From Ignavibacteriaceae bacterium (GTDB taxonomy: Bacteria > Bacteroidota > Ignavibacteria > Ignavibacteriales > Ignavibacteriaceae), in NCBI GenBank assembly GCA_013388525.1, contig JACAFA010000139.1, positions 1-59,470 on the forward strand: a stretch of DNA of 59,470 nucleotides, in the 5' to 3' direction. The position numbers and the translations under genes are program-made. This document shows positions 34,741 to 44,418 of the stretch, piece after piece (position 1 is the stretch's first letter; the number at the start of each line of letters is the position of its first letter). The notes under the pieces are model-generated. The model was given only the letters and a program-made list of their open reading frames with translations, was not told the DNA's origin and searched no databases.

Positions 34741-36843
34741 TTGAAGCAGGAAAAAAAGAAAACATCCTCAGAAATATTTTTACAGGTAAAGTCTATCGCT
34801 GGGTTCTTTCAGAAGCAACTCAATAGAATAACATTACCTGACTATCTTAGCTTTACAATCTATGCAATAATCATTGGGGTTGTTGCAGGATTAGCTGCGG
34901 TTTTATTCCACAATTCAATTGACTTCTTCAACAAAATCTTTTTTGAACAAACTGCTGAGGGACTTTATTTCCTCGGAGCTGCTGCTGTAATAATTTTACC
35001 AGCCATTGGAATGCTTATCCAGGCTATAATGATTAAGGCAGCGCCAGAAATTGCTGAGAAAAAAGGTGTCTCGGAAGTTATTAAATCTGTGGCTCTGCGT
35101 GGAGGATACATCCCATTAAAGACAACAATATTTCATTTCTTTGCACCTGTTATTTGTATCGGTTCCGGAGGAACAGTTGGACCTGAAGGACCAGCAGCTC
35201 AATTAGGTGGTGGGGTTTCGAGCAAACTTTGCCAGCTACTCGGTTTATCTGATATTAGAAGAAGAGTATTTACCGCCGCTGGTTCAGGTGCTGCTATAGC
35301 TGCAATTTTTAACACACCGCTGGGAGGTGTATTCTTTGCAATTGAATTAATTCTGTTAAATGATTTCAGTGCACCTACATTATCGGCTGTAATACTTGCT
35401 TCAGTAACAGCAAGTACTATATCAAGAGAACTTCTTGGTAATGAATCAGTCTTTAAATTTATTTCTCCTGAAACTGGGAGCTATTATTATCTTTATATGT
35501 ATGCTATTCTCGGTGTTATTGCGGGTTTGGTATCGGTTTTATATCTAAAGTATACAAGTGCTACAAGTCATATTTTCAGGAAGAAAATTTATTCGAAAGG
35601 GATTCCTCAATGGCTTGTTATGATTATCGTAGGTTTAGTTGTTGGTGTTAGCGGATATTTTTTCAAAGATATTTTTGGAATTGGTTATTCAGGAATTAAT
35701 AACATATTGGCTGGAAAACATATTTGGAAAGTTGTAATTATTCTGTTCATGCTAAAATTTCTACTCGTTCCTCTTATTATAAACTCAGGTGGATTTGGAG
35801 GAATGTTTGCACCTTCGTTATTCATGGGAGCTTGTCTAGGATTTTTGTTTTCTTTTTCTGCAAATAATTCATTAGGATTAGAGCTCGATGCAACAACCTA
35901 TATACTTGTTGGTATGGGTGCAATGCTTGGTGGAATTAATACTATTCCCATAACCGCAATATTAATCATCTTTGAAATGACACAGGAATACAGCTTTATT
36001 TTACCATTGATGCTGGCTGTAATTGTAAGCACTACGATAAGCAGATTAGTTCGTAAAAGTTCTATGCATGTTCAACATCTTGAAGAACAAGGCTATCAAA
36101 TATCAGAAGGTCGGGAATCGAATATTTTGAAATCAATTCTCATAAAAGATGTAAATCTGAATCCATTACATACAATCCACGAGAATACAAAGCTGACCGA
36201 GTTAGTTGAAAAGATGAGTAAGAATCCAGGAAATACGTTTTATACTATCAACAGTGCAAACAAAATTACAGGCGTAATAACCGAAACTGAGCTAAGACCC
36301 ATAATGACCGAGTATGAAAATGTTAAAGACTTTTTAGTAGCTAATGATATTGCAAATCCACAATTTACTTTCGCCAAACCTGATGATGACCTTGATTTCA
36401 TATTAAGATTATTCAGTAAACTGAATGTGGATAGCATCCCGGTTATTTCAAATGATTATGAGGAGAAAATACTCGGAGCAATCAACCGGCAGGAAGTTTT
36501 ATTAATTTATAATCAAGAATCTTTGAAACTCAATTTGTCGGAAGGTATATCTGATGAACTGAAAACAATCAGCAAATCCGGAACTTCCACAGTGGCAGCC
36601 GGTTATTCAATTGCAGAAATAGTTGTGTCAACTGATCTAATTGGCAAAAGTTTATCAGAACTAAGAATTAGAAGTAACTATGGACTGGAAGTTTTAATGA
36701 TAAAACATCAGCACGAACTGTTTGATGAATCACAGAAAAAAGAATTAATTATAAGTGCAGATCCCGATTATAAACTGAAATGGGGAGATAAATTGGTGGT
36801 CTTTGGAAAGGATGAAAATATTGAAAGATTCAAAAAAATCTGA
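34741..36843 (+). CDS. CLC chloride channel/antiporter with CBS and TrkA-C domains
   Basis: 700 residues: CLC membrane domain (about 35-440) with the filter motifs GSGGTVGPEGPAAQLG (gating Glu present) and GGFGGMFAPSLFMG, then a CBS pair (about 465-590) and a C-terminal TrkA-C/RCK-C-like domain (about 615-700). The TrkA-C domain suggests ligand gating, for example by a cyclic dinucleotide or nucleotide, in addition to CBS sensing. The start is probably TTG at 34741, with no strong ribosome site. Confidence 0.9.
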   Translation: MKQEKKKTSSEIFLQVKSIAGFFQKQLNRITLPDYLSFTIYAIIIGVVAGLAAVLFHNSIDFFNKIFFEQTAEGLYFLGAAAVIILPAIGMLIQAIMIKAAPEIAEKKGVSEVIKSVALRGGYIPLKTTIFHFFAPVICIGSGGTVGPEGPAAQLGGGVSSKLCQLLGLSDIRRRVFTAAGSGAAIAAIFNTPLGGVFFAIELILLNDFSAPTLSAVILASVTASTISRELLGNESVFKFISPETGSYYYLYMYAILGVIAGLVSVLYLKYTSATSHIFRKKIYSKGIPQWLVMIIVGLVVGVSGYFFKDIFGIGYSGINNILAGKHIWKVVIILFMLKFLLVPLIINSGGFGGMFAPSLFMGACLGFLFSFSANNSLGLELDATTYILVGMGAMLGGINTIPITAILIIFEMTQEYSFILPLMLAVIVSTTISRLVRKSSMHVQHLEEQGYQISEGRESNILKSILIKDVNLNPLHTIHENTKLTELVEKMSKNPGNTFYTINSANKITGVITETELRPIMTEYENVKDFLVANDIANPQFTFAKPDDDLDFILRLFSKLNVDSIPVISNDYEEKILGAINRQEVLLIYNQESLKLNLSEGISDELKTISKSGTSTVAAGYSIAEIVVSTDLIGKSLSELRIRSNYGLEVLMIKHQHELFDESQKKELIISADPDYKLKWGDKLVVFGKDENIERFKKI

Positions 36844-36890
36844 TACAAATGTCCGATAATGTATATTATGTAAACTAATAAATACCCTTT

Positions 36891-37103
36891 TTATACATTA
36901 CCAGTCAGTTTCAAATAAATGTATACAGCTATAATTACCAGTAGTAACCAAATCATCGGACTCTTTTTCTTTCTGTTCATTTTCATTTGTCTTCTGAAAC
37001 CAAGCTTTCGTTTTAACTTTTCATCTTTATCTTCTTCGGGTCTGTAGAATCGTGGAGCATAATCAAAGATTCGGTGTTTGGGTTTCTTGAAAAACATACT
37101 CAA
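36891..37103 (-). CDS. Small tail-anchored-like membrane protein
   Basis: 70 residues: a conserved-looking RIFDYAPRFYRPEEDKDEK segment, a basic stretch rich in Arg/Lys, and one C-terminal helix (about 50-67) followed by a short tail. Similar small proteins with a FDYxPRFY motif are widespread in Bacteroidota (sometimes misnamed riboflavin synthase); this is recall, not verified. Its start overlaps the ftsY stop by 4 bases. Function unknown. Confidence 0.7.
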   Translation of the reverse strand: MSMFFKKPKHRIFDYAPRFYRPEEDKDEKLKRKLGFRRQMKMNRKKKSPMIWLLLVIIAVYIYLKLTGNV

Positions 37104-38053
37104 TCAATTTCATTTTTACTGAAGAGACTATCAACAAACAGTTGAGGATTAAAGGTCTGTAAATCATCTAATTTTTCTCCAACGCCTATATATCTAACGG
37201 GAATATTATTCGACTCGCAAATCTGGAAAATAGTACCGCCTTTAGCAGTGCCATCAAGCTTAGTGATTACCAAACCAGAGAGTATTGTTACTTTTGAAAA
37301 TTCTTCTGCCTGAACGATTGCATTTTGTCCAAGTGTTGCGTCAAGAACCAGGTAAGTATCGTGTGGAGCACCGGGGAGCAGTTTACTGATTGCTTTATTT
37401 ATTTTATTTAATTCATTCATTAGATTTACTTTACTGTGAAGTCTGCCTGCCGTATCAATTAAAACGATATCATAGTCACCGGTAATTGCTTTCTTAACTG
37501 TCTCAAAGGCAACTGAGGATGGGTCAGTTCCTTTGCTATGTTGAATGATTTCAACTCCAGCACGCTTTGCCCAAATATCTAACTGTTCGTTTGCTGCAGC
37601 CCGGAAAGTATCAGCAGCGCCCACGATAACTTTATTGCCTGCTTGCTTAAAATTACTTGCGAGTTTACCAATTGTAGTAGTCTTCCCCACTCCATTAACA
37701 CCAACGATAAGAATAACATATGGTTTAATCTTTTCTTTATTTTCTTCTGAAGCGTTGCTGACATTTCCCTTGTTAAGAATATTCAGCAATTCATTCTTTA
37801 ATAAATGAATGATGTTGGATAGTGTCCGGTCTTTCTCAGTTTTTAAATTAATTCTGAGATTGTTGATAATCTTTTCAGATAAATCTGCACTCATATCTGA
37901 GGAGATTAGGATTTCTTCAAGTTCATTTAATGTATTATCATCAATTACTGCTTTGCCTGAAAAGGTTTCAGTGATCTTTGTAACCAGCTTATCGCGAGTT
38001 TTAGTCAAGCCCTCTTTAAGACGATTCAGATTTATGTTGTTGAAAAATTTCAT
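37100..38053 (-). CDS. ftsY: Signal recognition particle receptor FtsY
   Basis: 317 residues: helical N domain (about 1-90) and G domain with GVNGVGKTTTIGKLA, DTFRAAANEQL, DTAGRLHSK and TKLDGTAKGG. The acidic A domain found in E. coli is essentially absent, as in many other phyla. It docks ribosome-SRP complexes at the membrane. The start overlaps pgsA by 4 bases. Confidence 0.95.
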   Translation of the reverse strand: MKFFNNINLNRLKEGLTKTRDKLVTKITETFSGKAVIDDNTLNELEEILISSDMSADLSEKIINNLRINLKTEKDRTLSNIIHLLKNELLNILNKGNVSNASEENKEKIKPYVILIVGVNGVGKTTTIGKLASNFKQAGNKVIVGAADTFRAAANEQLDIWAKRAGVEIIQHSKGTDPSSVAFETVKKAITGDYDIVLIDTAGRLHSKVNLMNELNKINKAISKLLPGAPHDTYLVLDATLGQNAIVQAEEFSKVTILSGLVITKLDGTAKGGTIFQICESNNIPVRYIGVGEKLDDLQTFNPQLFVDSLFSKNEID

Positions 38054-38607
38054 TGTGCTTTTTGAGACAAAGCTTTTGTCGCTTTAATTATGTAATTAAT
38101 AAGGGAAACAAATATCAGGACGATGCTGAGATAATAAAGAATCATATATGGAACCGATTGGCTATCTACATTCAGCAAAATCATCAGCAGAGTGAAAGAA
38201 ATTGCTAATACCGTTGCTTTTCCGATGTAGTCAGAAGGAAGAACTTTACCGAGTTTCTTTGATACGATTAAGCCTCCAATAAGAATGAGCAAGTCTCTTA
38301 CAACAATAAGGTAAAAATAGTACTCCGGAATTTTTCCAAGAAAAAATAAATTGAGAACTACAAAAACTACCAGAACTTTGTCGGCAAGAGGATCAATTAT
38401 CTTTCCGAATTCTGTGATCTGATTTAATTTTCTGGCAAGATATCCATCAAGTATATCTGTTATTGCAGCGAAGATTCCAATTCCACCAACAATATATCCG
38501 GCAGTTATCTCATCAAAATATTCAAAAGCTATCCACACAGGAATAACAAGAAGAAGCCGGATAAAGCTTAATGTGTTTGAAGCATTAAATATTTTATTAC
38601 TACTCAT
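38050..38607 (-). CDS. pgsA: CDP-diacylglycerol-glycerol-3-phosphate 3-phosphatidyltransferase
   Basis: 185 residues, multi-pass membrane protein with the CDP-alcohol phosphotransferase motif DILDGYLARKLNQITEFGK and DPLADK, i.e. the D-G-A-R-G-D-D ligand series. It makes phosphatidylglycerol-phosphate. It overlaps both the subtilase stop upstream and ftsY downstream by 4 bases. Confidence 0.92.
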   Translation of the reverse strand: MSSNKIFNASNTLSFIRLLLVIPVWIAFEYFDEITAGYIVGGIGIFAAITDILDGYLARKLNQITEFGKIIDPLADKVLVVFVVLNLFFLGKIPEYYFYLIVVRDLLILIGGLIVSKKLGKVLPSDYIGKATVLAISFTLLMILLNVDSQSVPYMILYYLSIVLIFVSLINYIIKATKALSQKAQ

Positions 38608-41600
38608 TTTATTACAGCAAACTTGCCAAGTTTCTCTTCCTGTTCATTCTTTGATTCATCAGTCATAACAATCCGGTAAATGTAGATTCCTGAAGAGAGA
38701 GTATTTCCATTCAAATCTTTTAAATCGAAAGTTGCACCACCATTGCCATCACTTTCTTCAATTTCACCAATCTTGGTTCCATCAACAGTCCAGATACTTA
38801 TTTGCGCATACCTCGGCAGATTAGCAAATGTCAGAGCTTCGCCACTTGTCGGCTTTACAGGATTAGGATAAACGTAAACATCAGAAAGGTCATTGGCAAA
38901 TGAAGACAGAACAATATAACTGCCTGCGCCTTCATTTATTTTCAGGCTTCCCGTTGATGTTGAAGAAAACAAATCTTTTACTCTTAGTACGTATTCCCTT
39001 CCAATTGATCCAATCGGCTTTTCCCCATTCAAACTTATGTTTACTATTTTTTTGTTTGATGCATCAACACTTACTGAAGAAGCTTTATTATCAGGATCAA
39101 AAATGTAGTTACTGACATTCTCTGCAGATTGTTCATCAACTTCCAAATTAAAAACTAATTTTATACTATAAGCATCAACAATTTTGAATGAGCTAATGAA
39201 AAATTCAGGGTTAATAATAACCGAATCCATTTCAAAACTTACAGTCGTGGGTTCTATTGGTGAGCCGTAAAGATCACGTAAGTTTCCAGCCGATAATTCA
39301 TTCAAGCCAACCGGTATTTCATCACGAAAGGTAACCAGATAAGAATATTGACTTGCAGGAGCGATTGAATTGGCGAAAACATTCCCGTTAAGTTTAAATG
39401 CCTGTAAATTCTCAATGGTGTTGCTCATCTTTTCTGAAAATTTAACAGTAACTGTTTTACTGCTTGTGCCGGTTACGGAAATCACTTTTCCCGGAGTATG
39501 ACAATAAACTTCAATTACCTTTGATATATTGGAGTAAGGATCTTCTTTGGATAGATCAAAAGCCTGAATGCCGTAGTAGTAATTAGTGTTTTTATTTAGA
39601 TTAAAATCAACATACTGCACAGCAGAAATAACAGAATCAATTAGTATGAGCTTATCAGCCGACAAGCCACGATAGATATAGTATTGGTCAACACTTCCCT
39701 GCCAGGAAAGAAAGATGCTGCTTGAATCAATACTGTATCCATTCACATTATATGGTGTGCTTGCTTTTTTAGAAATCGTAAATTCATAAAAATTAATACC
39801 CTGATCAGTTGGGAAAGCTACCTCCTGAACATTGTTGTAATTCAAATCGCCAATGAAAACTGAATTTGAATTAATATTTTCTTTAAAGGATATTATTTTG
39901 TTTGATCCGACAAACTGATGTTTGAAAATATATGAATATGGAAACATAAAAACTATTAGCTCATCCCATCCATCATCGTCAAGGTCTGCAAAACGAATAC
40001 TATTATCTGATTGCTGGAATGATGACCTGAATTCAGTTGAAGCATCTACAAAAACCTGATCATAAAGAATGTTCAGTTGATTGCCAAGAAGATTAAACAC
40101 AATCATAAGGTAATACGGAGCTATATCAATCGCATCAATTGAATGAAGCAGAACAGCCAGCTCATCTTTATTATCTCCATTGTAATCACCAACTGCAAGA
40201 TAAGCTGCAGAGCCTAAAAAGCCTGTATTGATAACACTTCCAGTCTGGTAACTGTTTGTTCCGAGAATGTTATAGCTAAAAAGATCACCGTCTAAATCAA
40301 CAAACCAAATTTCCTTAATTCCATCAGAATTTACATCTGCAAGAACCCCATTAGGTGCATCAAGAATGTTATTCCCAATCCAGCGTTCGGTGAAATTTCT
40401 AAGCGTTATTGGATTAGAAAGAGTTAAATCATTATTGACTTTCCAAACGTTTACAGATGTATCAGAATTAACGACAACTACCTCGGTTACACCATCGCCA
40501 TCAATATCTTCAGCCATTATAGGCCAGAACTTACCTGTTTCATCAGCATATTTTTGATTGAAGGAGGATGAATTAGAATTTTGCTGTTCAAGTATGTAAC
40601 CATTTCGTACCCAGGAAGTTAGTAAATCCTTCAATCCATTTTTATTGAAGTCACCGAAGTCTCTGATGATTCTATCCTGTAAAGAATCTACAACTTCAAA
40701 ATTATCGTTGTTTAATTTAAACAGGTTAGTGACTCTTGAATTAGTAAAAGTCCTGACATAAACTTCAGACAATTCATTTTGTGTAATGTTAACCGGATCC
40801 TGAAAAATACCACCGGCCGGGAGTGTAAATGGAAGCAAAGTTTCAGCTGCATACTCTGCTTCATAGTTAGTAGTGAATAAAAAGTTTTGACCATTATTCT
40901 TTACGATGGTTTTCAAACCAACAAGATTTTCTGATTCAAAGTAAATTTCATAAGCTGAATTTTGTTCAACAAGCTGCTTTGGAAGAAATCCGTAATGCAA
41001 GTACTTAACAAATTGATTATTAGTTGTAAACCCATCGAGAGTAATAAAGTTAAAATCAAGTTCACCAAATTTGCGATAATACATTCTCGTTACTGTTGGC
41101 TCATCTGTGTACATTGCTGCAAGTATAGTAGTTTTATCTCCATAAAAAGCAGGACCGACTGAAATTAATTCAGTGACAGGTGGATTCCTGCTAATGAAGA
41201 AATTGGCTCGTTCCTCTGACGTTCTACCATTTGTTAGCTGGACTACTAATCTTAAACAATAAACAGTGTCAGGTAAAGATGTAAGGTTTAAAGTAAAAAT
41301 ATCTTGATTTGAAAACTGGTTACTCCCCTGCTCTATTAGAGAAATCCAATTTGTTGGATTCAGACCATATCCGTAATAAAGACTATAATTAGAAAATAAC
41401 GGTGAAAGAACAGTTGCATTAATTTTTAATGAGTCATCGAGAGTTGCAAAATCCTGTTTAGGATGATTGATTTTTATTGCCGATGGTGCAGTTACTGTTA
41501 CTGCACGATACATATTTAATCTTCCGGCTCCAGTGTAAATATCCCAGCCCGGTTCTCCGATATCATCGGAGGTTGATTTTAGAATCTGTTTGACTTCTTC

Positions 41601-42824
41601 GTTAGTAAAATTGCCAAGCGATAATATTAATGCTGCAGTTGCTGCAACAAATGGTGTAGCAGCTGAGGTTCCACCAATAGAAGCATAGTTATTATTTCGT
41701 GCTGTGGTTACAATCTGAGTGCCCGGTGCCATCAAATCAAGTGTTGAGCCATAATTTGAATTGCCAGCACGGAAATCATCCTGTGTTGAATTTCCAACAC
41801 AAATTACCTCTGAATATCCCGAAGGATAATGCGGATTCGAAGAGTTCTGATTTCCTGAACTTCCAACAAGTACCATATTTTGTGAATAAACAAACTGAAC
41901 AACATCTCTTAAAACAAAAGAAAAGGAGTAATCACCAAAGCTCATATTCAAAACTTTAACTCCCATCTGAACAGCATAAAGAATTGCGGCGGCAACATCA
42001 TCTTCTTCGCCGTAACCACCTGGATCAAATGCTCGAAGATTCATCAGCTTTATATTTGGAGCCGCACCCGCTATGCCTGTAAAGTTATTTGTTTGAGCTG
42101 CGGCAATTCCAGAAATATATGTTCCGTGTCCTTGCTCATCCATCGGATCGTTATCCCAGCCAAGGTAATCTCCGCCAGATGAGTCAAAAGGAAAACCAAC
42201 ACGATCTGTAAAATCCCAACCCCGGTAATCATCTATAAAACCGTTGTTATCATCATCAATACCATTGGTTCTTTTATCATTTCCAAAAGCATCAATTCCT
42301 ATCTCTCCGGGATTCTGATAAATTTTGTTCTGAAGATCAGGATGAAAGTAATCTATTCCGGTATCAATCACTCCAATAAGAACTGAGTCAGCTCCCTGTG
42401 TTTTATCCCATGCATCGAAAGCCTGAATTTTACTCAATGCCCATTGCTGTGATACGAGACTATCGTCCGGAACAAAATCTAATTGATACGTTGTAGCCTT
42501 TTGAACATACTCAATATTTTCATCAAGACTTTGCAATTGCAGAAAAGCACCTTCATCAACATCATCAGTAAATGTTAACTTAATTATTCTTCCCAATACT
42601 TCATCTGACTTTGCTATTCCTTTGGCAAGATAATCTACAGACTTCAAATCAGCCTGTATTTGAAATGGAGATCCTGATGGAATAAACTGATCCTGCTGAA
42701 CTTTTTGTTCGATGTCAGATAAAGGAACGTTCTCTTTATACTTTATGAAATAAGTTGTCTGAGCCAGTGCGAAGTTAGAGCTAATTATCAACAAAATAAT
42801 AAAAGAGAAAATACTATGTTTCAT
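38604..42824 (-). CDS. Secreted S8 subtilisin-like peptidase with T9SS-type C-terminal domain
   Basis: 1406 residues from the ATG at 42824, preceded by AAAGGAAA. Signal peptide (about 1-22), propeptide region (about 25-120), S8 catalytic domain with Asp (VIDTGIDYFHPDL, about 154), His (DEQGHGTYISG, about 233) and Ser (GGTSAATPF, about 387). Then a long beta-rich middle with FG-GAP/VCBS-like units (DIDGDGVTEVVVV, NKDELAVL, DLDDDGWDELIVF), an FN3-like stretch, and a C-terminal YVYPNPVKP-type domain (about 1315-1406) resembling type IX secretion signals. The start codon overlaps the purF stop by 11 bases. An in-frame ATG at 42935 would add a basic 37-residue extension before the signal peptide, so I rejected it. 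Confidence 0.9.
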   Translation of the reverse strand: MKHSIFSFIILLIISSNFALAQTTYFIKYKENVPLSDIEQKVQQDQFIPSGSPFQIQADLKSVDYLAKGIAKSDEVLGRIIKLTFTDDVDEGAFLQLQSLDENIEYVQKATTYQLDFVPDDSLVSQQWALSKIQAFDAWDKTQGADSVLIGVIDTGIDYFHPDLQNKIYQNPGEIGIDAFGNDKRTNGIDDDNNGFIDDYRGWDFTDRVGFPFDSSGGDYLGWDNDPMDEQGHGTYISGIAAAQTNNFTGIAGAAPNIKLMNLRAFDPGGYGEEDDVAAAILYAVQMGVKVLNMSFGDYSFSFVLRDVVQFVYSQNMVLVGSSGNQNSSNPHYPSGYSEVICVGNSTQDDFRAGNSNYGSTLDLMAPGTQIVTTARNNNYASIGGTSAATPFVAATAALILSLGNFTNEEVKQILKSTSDDIGEPGWDIYTGAGRLNMYRAVTVTAPSAIKINHPKQDFATLDDSLKINATVLSPLFSNYSLYYGYGLNPTNWISLIEQGSNQFSNQDIFTLNLTSLPDTVYCLRLVVQLTNGRTSEERANFFISRNPPVTELISVGPAFYGDKTTILAAMYTDEPTVTRMYYRKFGELDFNFITLDGFTTNNQFVKYLHYGFLPKQLVEQNSAYEIYFESENLVGLKTIVKNNGQNFLFTTNYEAEYAAETLLPFTLPAGGIFQDPVNITQNELSEVYVRTFTNSRVTNLFKLNNDNFEVVDSLQDRIIRDFGDFNKNGLKDLLTSWVRNGYILEQQNSNSSSFNQKYADETGKFWPIMAEDIDGDGVTEVVVVNSDTSVNVWKVNNDLTLSNPITLRNFTERWIGNNILDAPNGVLADVNSDGIKEIWFVDLDGDLFSYNILGTNSYQTGSVINTGFLGSAAYLAVGDYNGDNKDELAVLLHSIDAIDIAPYYLMIVFNLLGNQLNILYDQVFVDASTEFRSSFQQSDNSIRFADLDDDGWDELIVFMFPYSYIFKHQFVGSNKIISFKENINSNSVFIGDLNYNNVQEVAFPTDQGINFYEFTISKKASTPYNVNGYSIDSSSIFLSWQGSVDQYYIYRGLSADKLILIDSVISAVQYVDFNLNKNTNYYYGIQAFDLSKEDPYSNISKVIEVYCHTPGKVISVTGTSSKTVTVKFSEKMSNTIENLQAFKLNGNVFANSIAPASQYSYLVTFRDEIPVGLNELSAGNLRDLYGSPIEPTTVSFEMDSVIINPEFFISSFKIVDAYSIKLVFNLEVDEQSAENVSNYIFDPDNKASSVSVDASNKKIVNISLNGEKPIGSIGREYVLRVKDLFSSTSTGSLKINEGAGSYIVLSSFANDLSDVYVYPNPVKPTSGEALTFANLPRYAQISIWTVDGTKIGEIEESDGNGGATFDLKDLNGNTLSSGIYIYRIVMTDESKNEQEEKLGKFAVIK

Positions 42825-44301
42825 ACATTTCCTTTTTGTAGTGATGATCAACTTCGATTGGATATTTTCCGGAGAAGCAAGCATGACAGAAATTATTCTT
42901 ACCAGCTTCCGAAACCGCTTCAAGCATTTCTTCAATCGTTAAGTACGCAATGCTGTCCACACCGAGATATTTTCCTATTTTTTCAATATCAGAGTTAAAA
43001 TTATGTGCGATAAGCTCTTCTTTGCTGGGGAAATCCATTCCATAAAAACAAGGATGCGTAATCGGTGAAGAAGAAATTCTGAGATGAATTGATTTTGGAT
43101 TTGCATCACGGATTAATTTAACAAGCTGTTTCGATGTTGTCCCCCGAACAATAGAATCATCTACCAATACGACTGTTCTTCCTTCGAGTACACCTTTAAC
43201 AGTATTAAATTTTATTTTAACGCCAATCTCGCGATTTGCCTGGCCTGGCTGAATAAATGTTCTTCCTATGTAATGACTTCGGATTAAACCAATTTCCAGC
43301 TTACAATTTACTCCTTGTTTTTCTAATTCAGTCTGATATCCTAAAGCAGTTGTGTTGGAGCTGTCAGGAACACTTATCACGATAACCTTTTCATCATTTT
43401 CATTAAAGACCGGATGATTTCTGGCGAGAACTTTTCCTAGTCTTCTTCTCATTTTGTCAACATTATGTCCGAAGATAAAACTATCAGGTCGTGAAAAATA
43501 AATATATTCAAATATGCAATGATTTTTGGGAGAGTTTAATTCGTAAATCTTATAAGATCTAATAATTCCTGATTTTAAAACTTCGTCGTCTATTACAACA
43601 ATTTCACCCGGTTCAACTTCTCTTATAAACTCAGCACTCAAAATATCAAAAGCACAAGTTTCCGAAGTTATGATATACGCACCGTGTAATTTTCCTATGA
43701 CTAAAGGTCTGAAGCCATTTGGATCTCTTGCTGCCACAAGTTTATCGTCAGTCATTAGAACAAGACTAAATGCACCTTTAATCCTTTGCATAGCTTCTTT
43801 AATTTGTTCTACCTGATCATTTAATTTGTTTCGTGCTATCAAATGAAGAATGACTTCTGTATCGCTGGTTGTTTGGAAAATTGCTCCCTCATTAACTAAT
43901 TCTTCTCTGATTTCCCTGGCATTTGTAAGATTACCATTATGAGCAACTGCAAGATTTCCAAGTCTATACTGGACAATAAAAGGTTGAATATTTTTTACAG
44001 AATGAGAAGAACCTGTCGTAGAATACCTGTTATGTCCGATAGCAATATTACCGGTAAGTTTATTTTGAAATATTTGATCGTCATCAAAAACTTCTGTTAC
44101 AAGTCCTTCACCTTTGTGAATAGTAAAAACTGAATTACCTTTGTTGTTTATATTTTTTGTAACAATTCCGCAGGCTTCCTGTCCCCTGTGCTGAAGGGCG
44201 TGTAAACCATAGTAAGTTTCAAGTGAAGCATGATCTGAGCCATAAATCCCAAATACACCGCAATTGCAGGTAGGTTTCTCTCTTTGAAGATTAAAATTCA
44301 T
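42814..44301 (-). CDS. purF: Amidophosphoribosyltransferase
   Basis: 495 residues from the ATG at 44301. The propeptide MNFNLQREKPTCN precedes the Cys nucleophile of the glutaminase domain (CGVFGIYG), as in the Fe-S-type enzymes. Later motifs are GHNRYSTTG, NGNLTN, IARDPNGFRPL-like (VAARDPNGFRPL), and the PRPP loop VVLVDDSIVRGTT. It makes phosphoribosylamine in purine synthesis. A longer frame reaches 44460 but runs through the tRNA and is not credible. No Shine-Dalgarno site precedes the ATG. Confidence 0.95.
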   Translation of the reverse strand: MNFNLQREKPTCNCGVFGIYGSDHASLETYYGLHALQHRGQEACGIVTKNINNKGNSVFTIHKGEGLVTEVFDDDQIFQNKLTGNIAIGHNRYSTTGSSHSVKNIQPFIVQYRLGNLAVAHNGNLTNAREIREELVNEGAIFQTTSDTEVILHLIARNKLNDQVEQIKEAMQRIKGAFSLVLMTDDKLVAARDPNGFRPLVIGKLHGAYIITSETCAFDILSAEFIREVEPGEIVVIDDEVLKSGIIRSYKIYELNSPKNHCIFEYIYFSRPDSFIFGHNVDKMRRRLGKVLARNHPVFNENDEKVIVISVPDSSNTTALGYQTELEKQGVNCKLEIGLIRSHYIGRTFIQPGQANREIGVKIKFNTVKGVLEGRTVVLVDDSIVRGTTSKQLVKLIRDANPKSIHLRISSSPITHPCFYGMDFPSKEELIAHNFNSDIEKIGKYLGVDSIAYLTIEEMLEAVSEAGKNNFCHACFSGKYPIEVDHHYKKEMYET

Positions 44302-44337
44302 ATATAAAAATAAGATGGTTGATGAAAAATTAAAGGT

Positions 44338-44345
44338 CAAATTTA
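44338..44345 (-). promoter_or_regulatory. Candidate -7 element for purF
   Basis: On the minus strand this reads TAAATTTG, fitting TAnnTTTG, 36 bases before the purF ATG and after the tRNA terminator. A TTG at -33 spacing is not clear. Confidence 0.22.
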
Positions 44346-44384
44346 AATATACATCTGCAATTAAAAGAATGGCCATTGAGGAAA

Positions 44385-44413
44385 TAAAAAAACTCAACTT
44401 CAAGTTGAGTTTC
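44385..44413 (-). terminator. Terminator after tRNA-Pro
   Basis: On the minus strand an AAACTCAACTT / AAGTTGAGTTT inverted repeat with a tight loop is followed by a T-run. It begins just downstream of the tRNA 3' end and would end the MerR-tRNA transcript before purF. Confidence 0.75.
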
Positions 44414-44418
44414 TCATG

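Noticed and set aside
36857..36900. TAATGTATA / TATACATTA inverted repeat between the CLC gene and the small membrane protein
   Set aside because: All-AT-rich 9-bp arms with a 26-base loop and no T-run. Too weak to call a terminator.
38900..41960. Open antisense frames of 60-86 codons inside the subtilase gene
   Set aside because: Overlap a well-supported gene, lack start signals and show no recognisable domains.
42825..42935. 37-residue extension of the subtilase
   Set aside because: It is basic, lies inside purF and would precede a normal signal peptide. A good SD site supports 42824.
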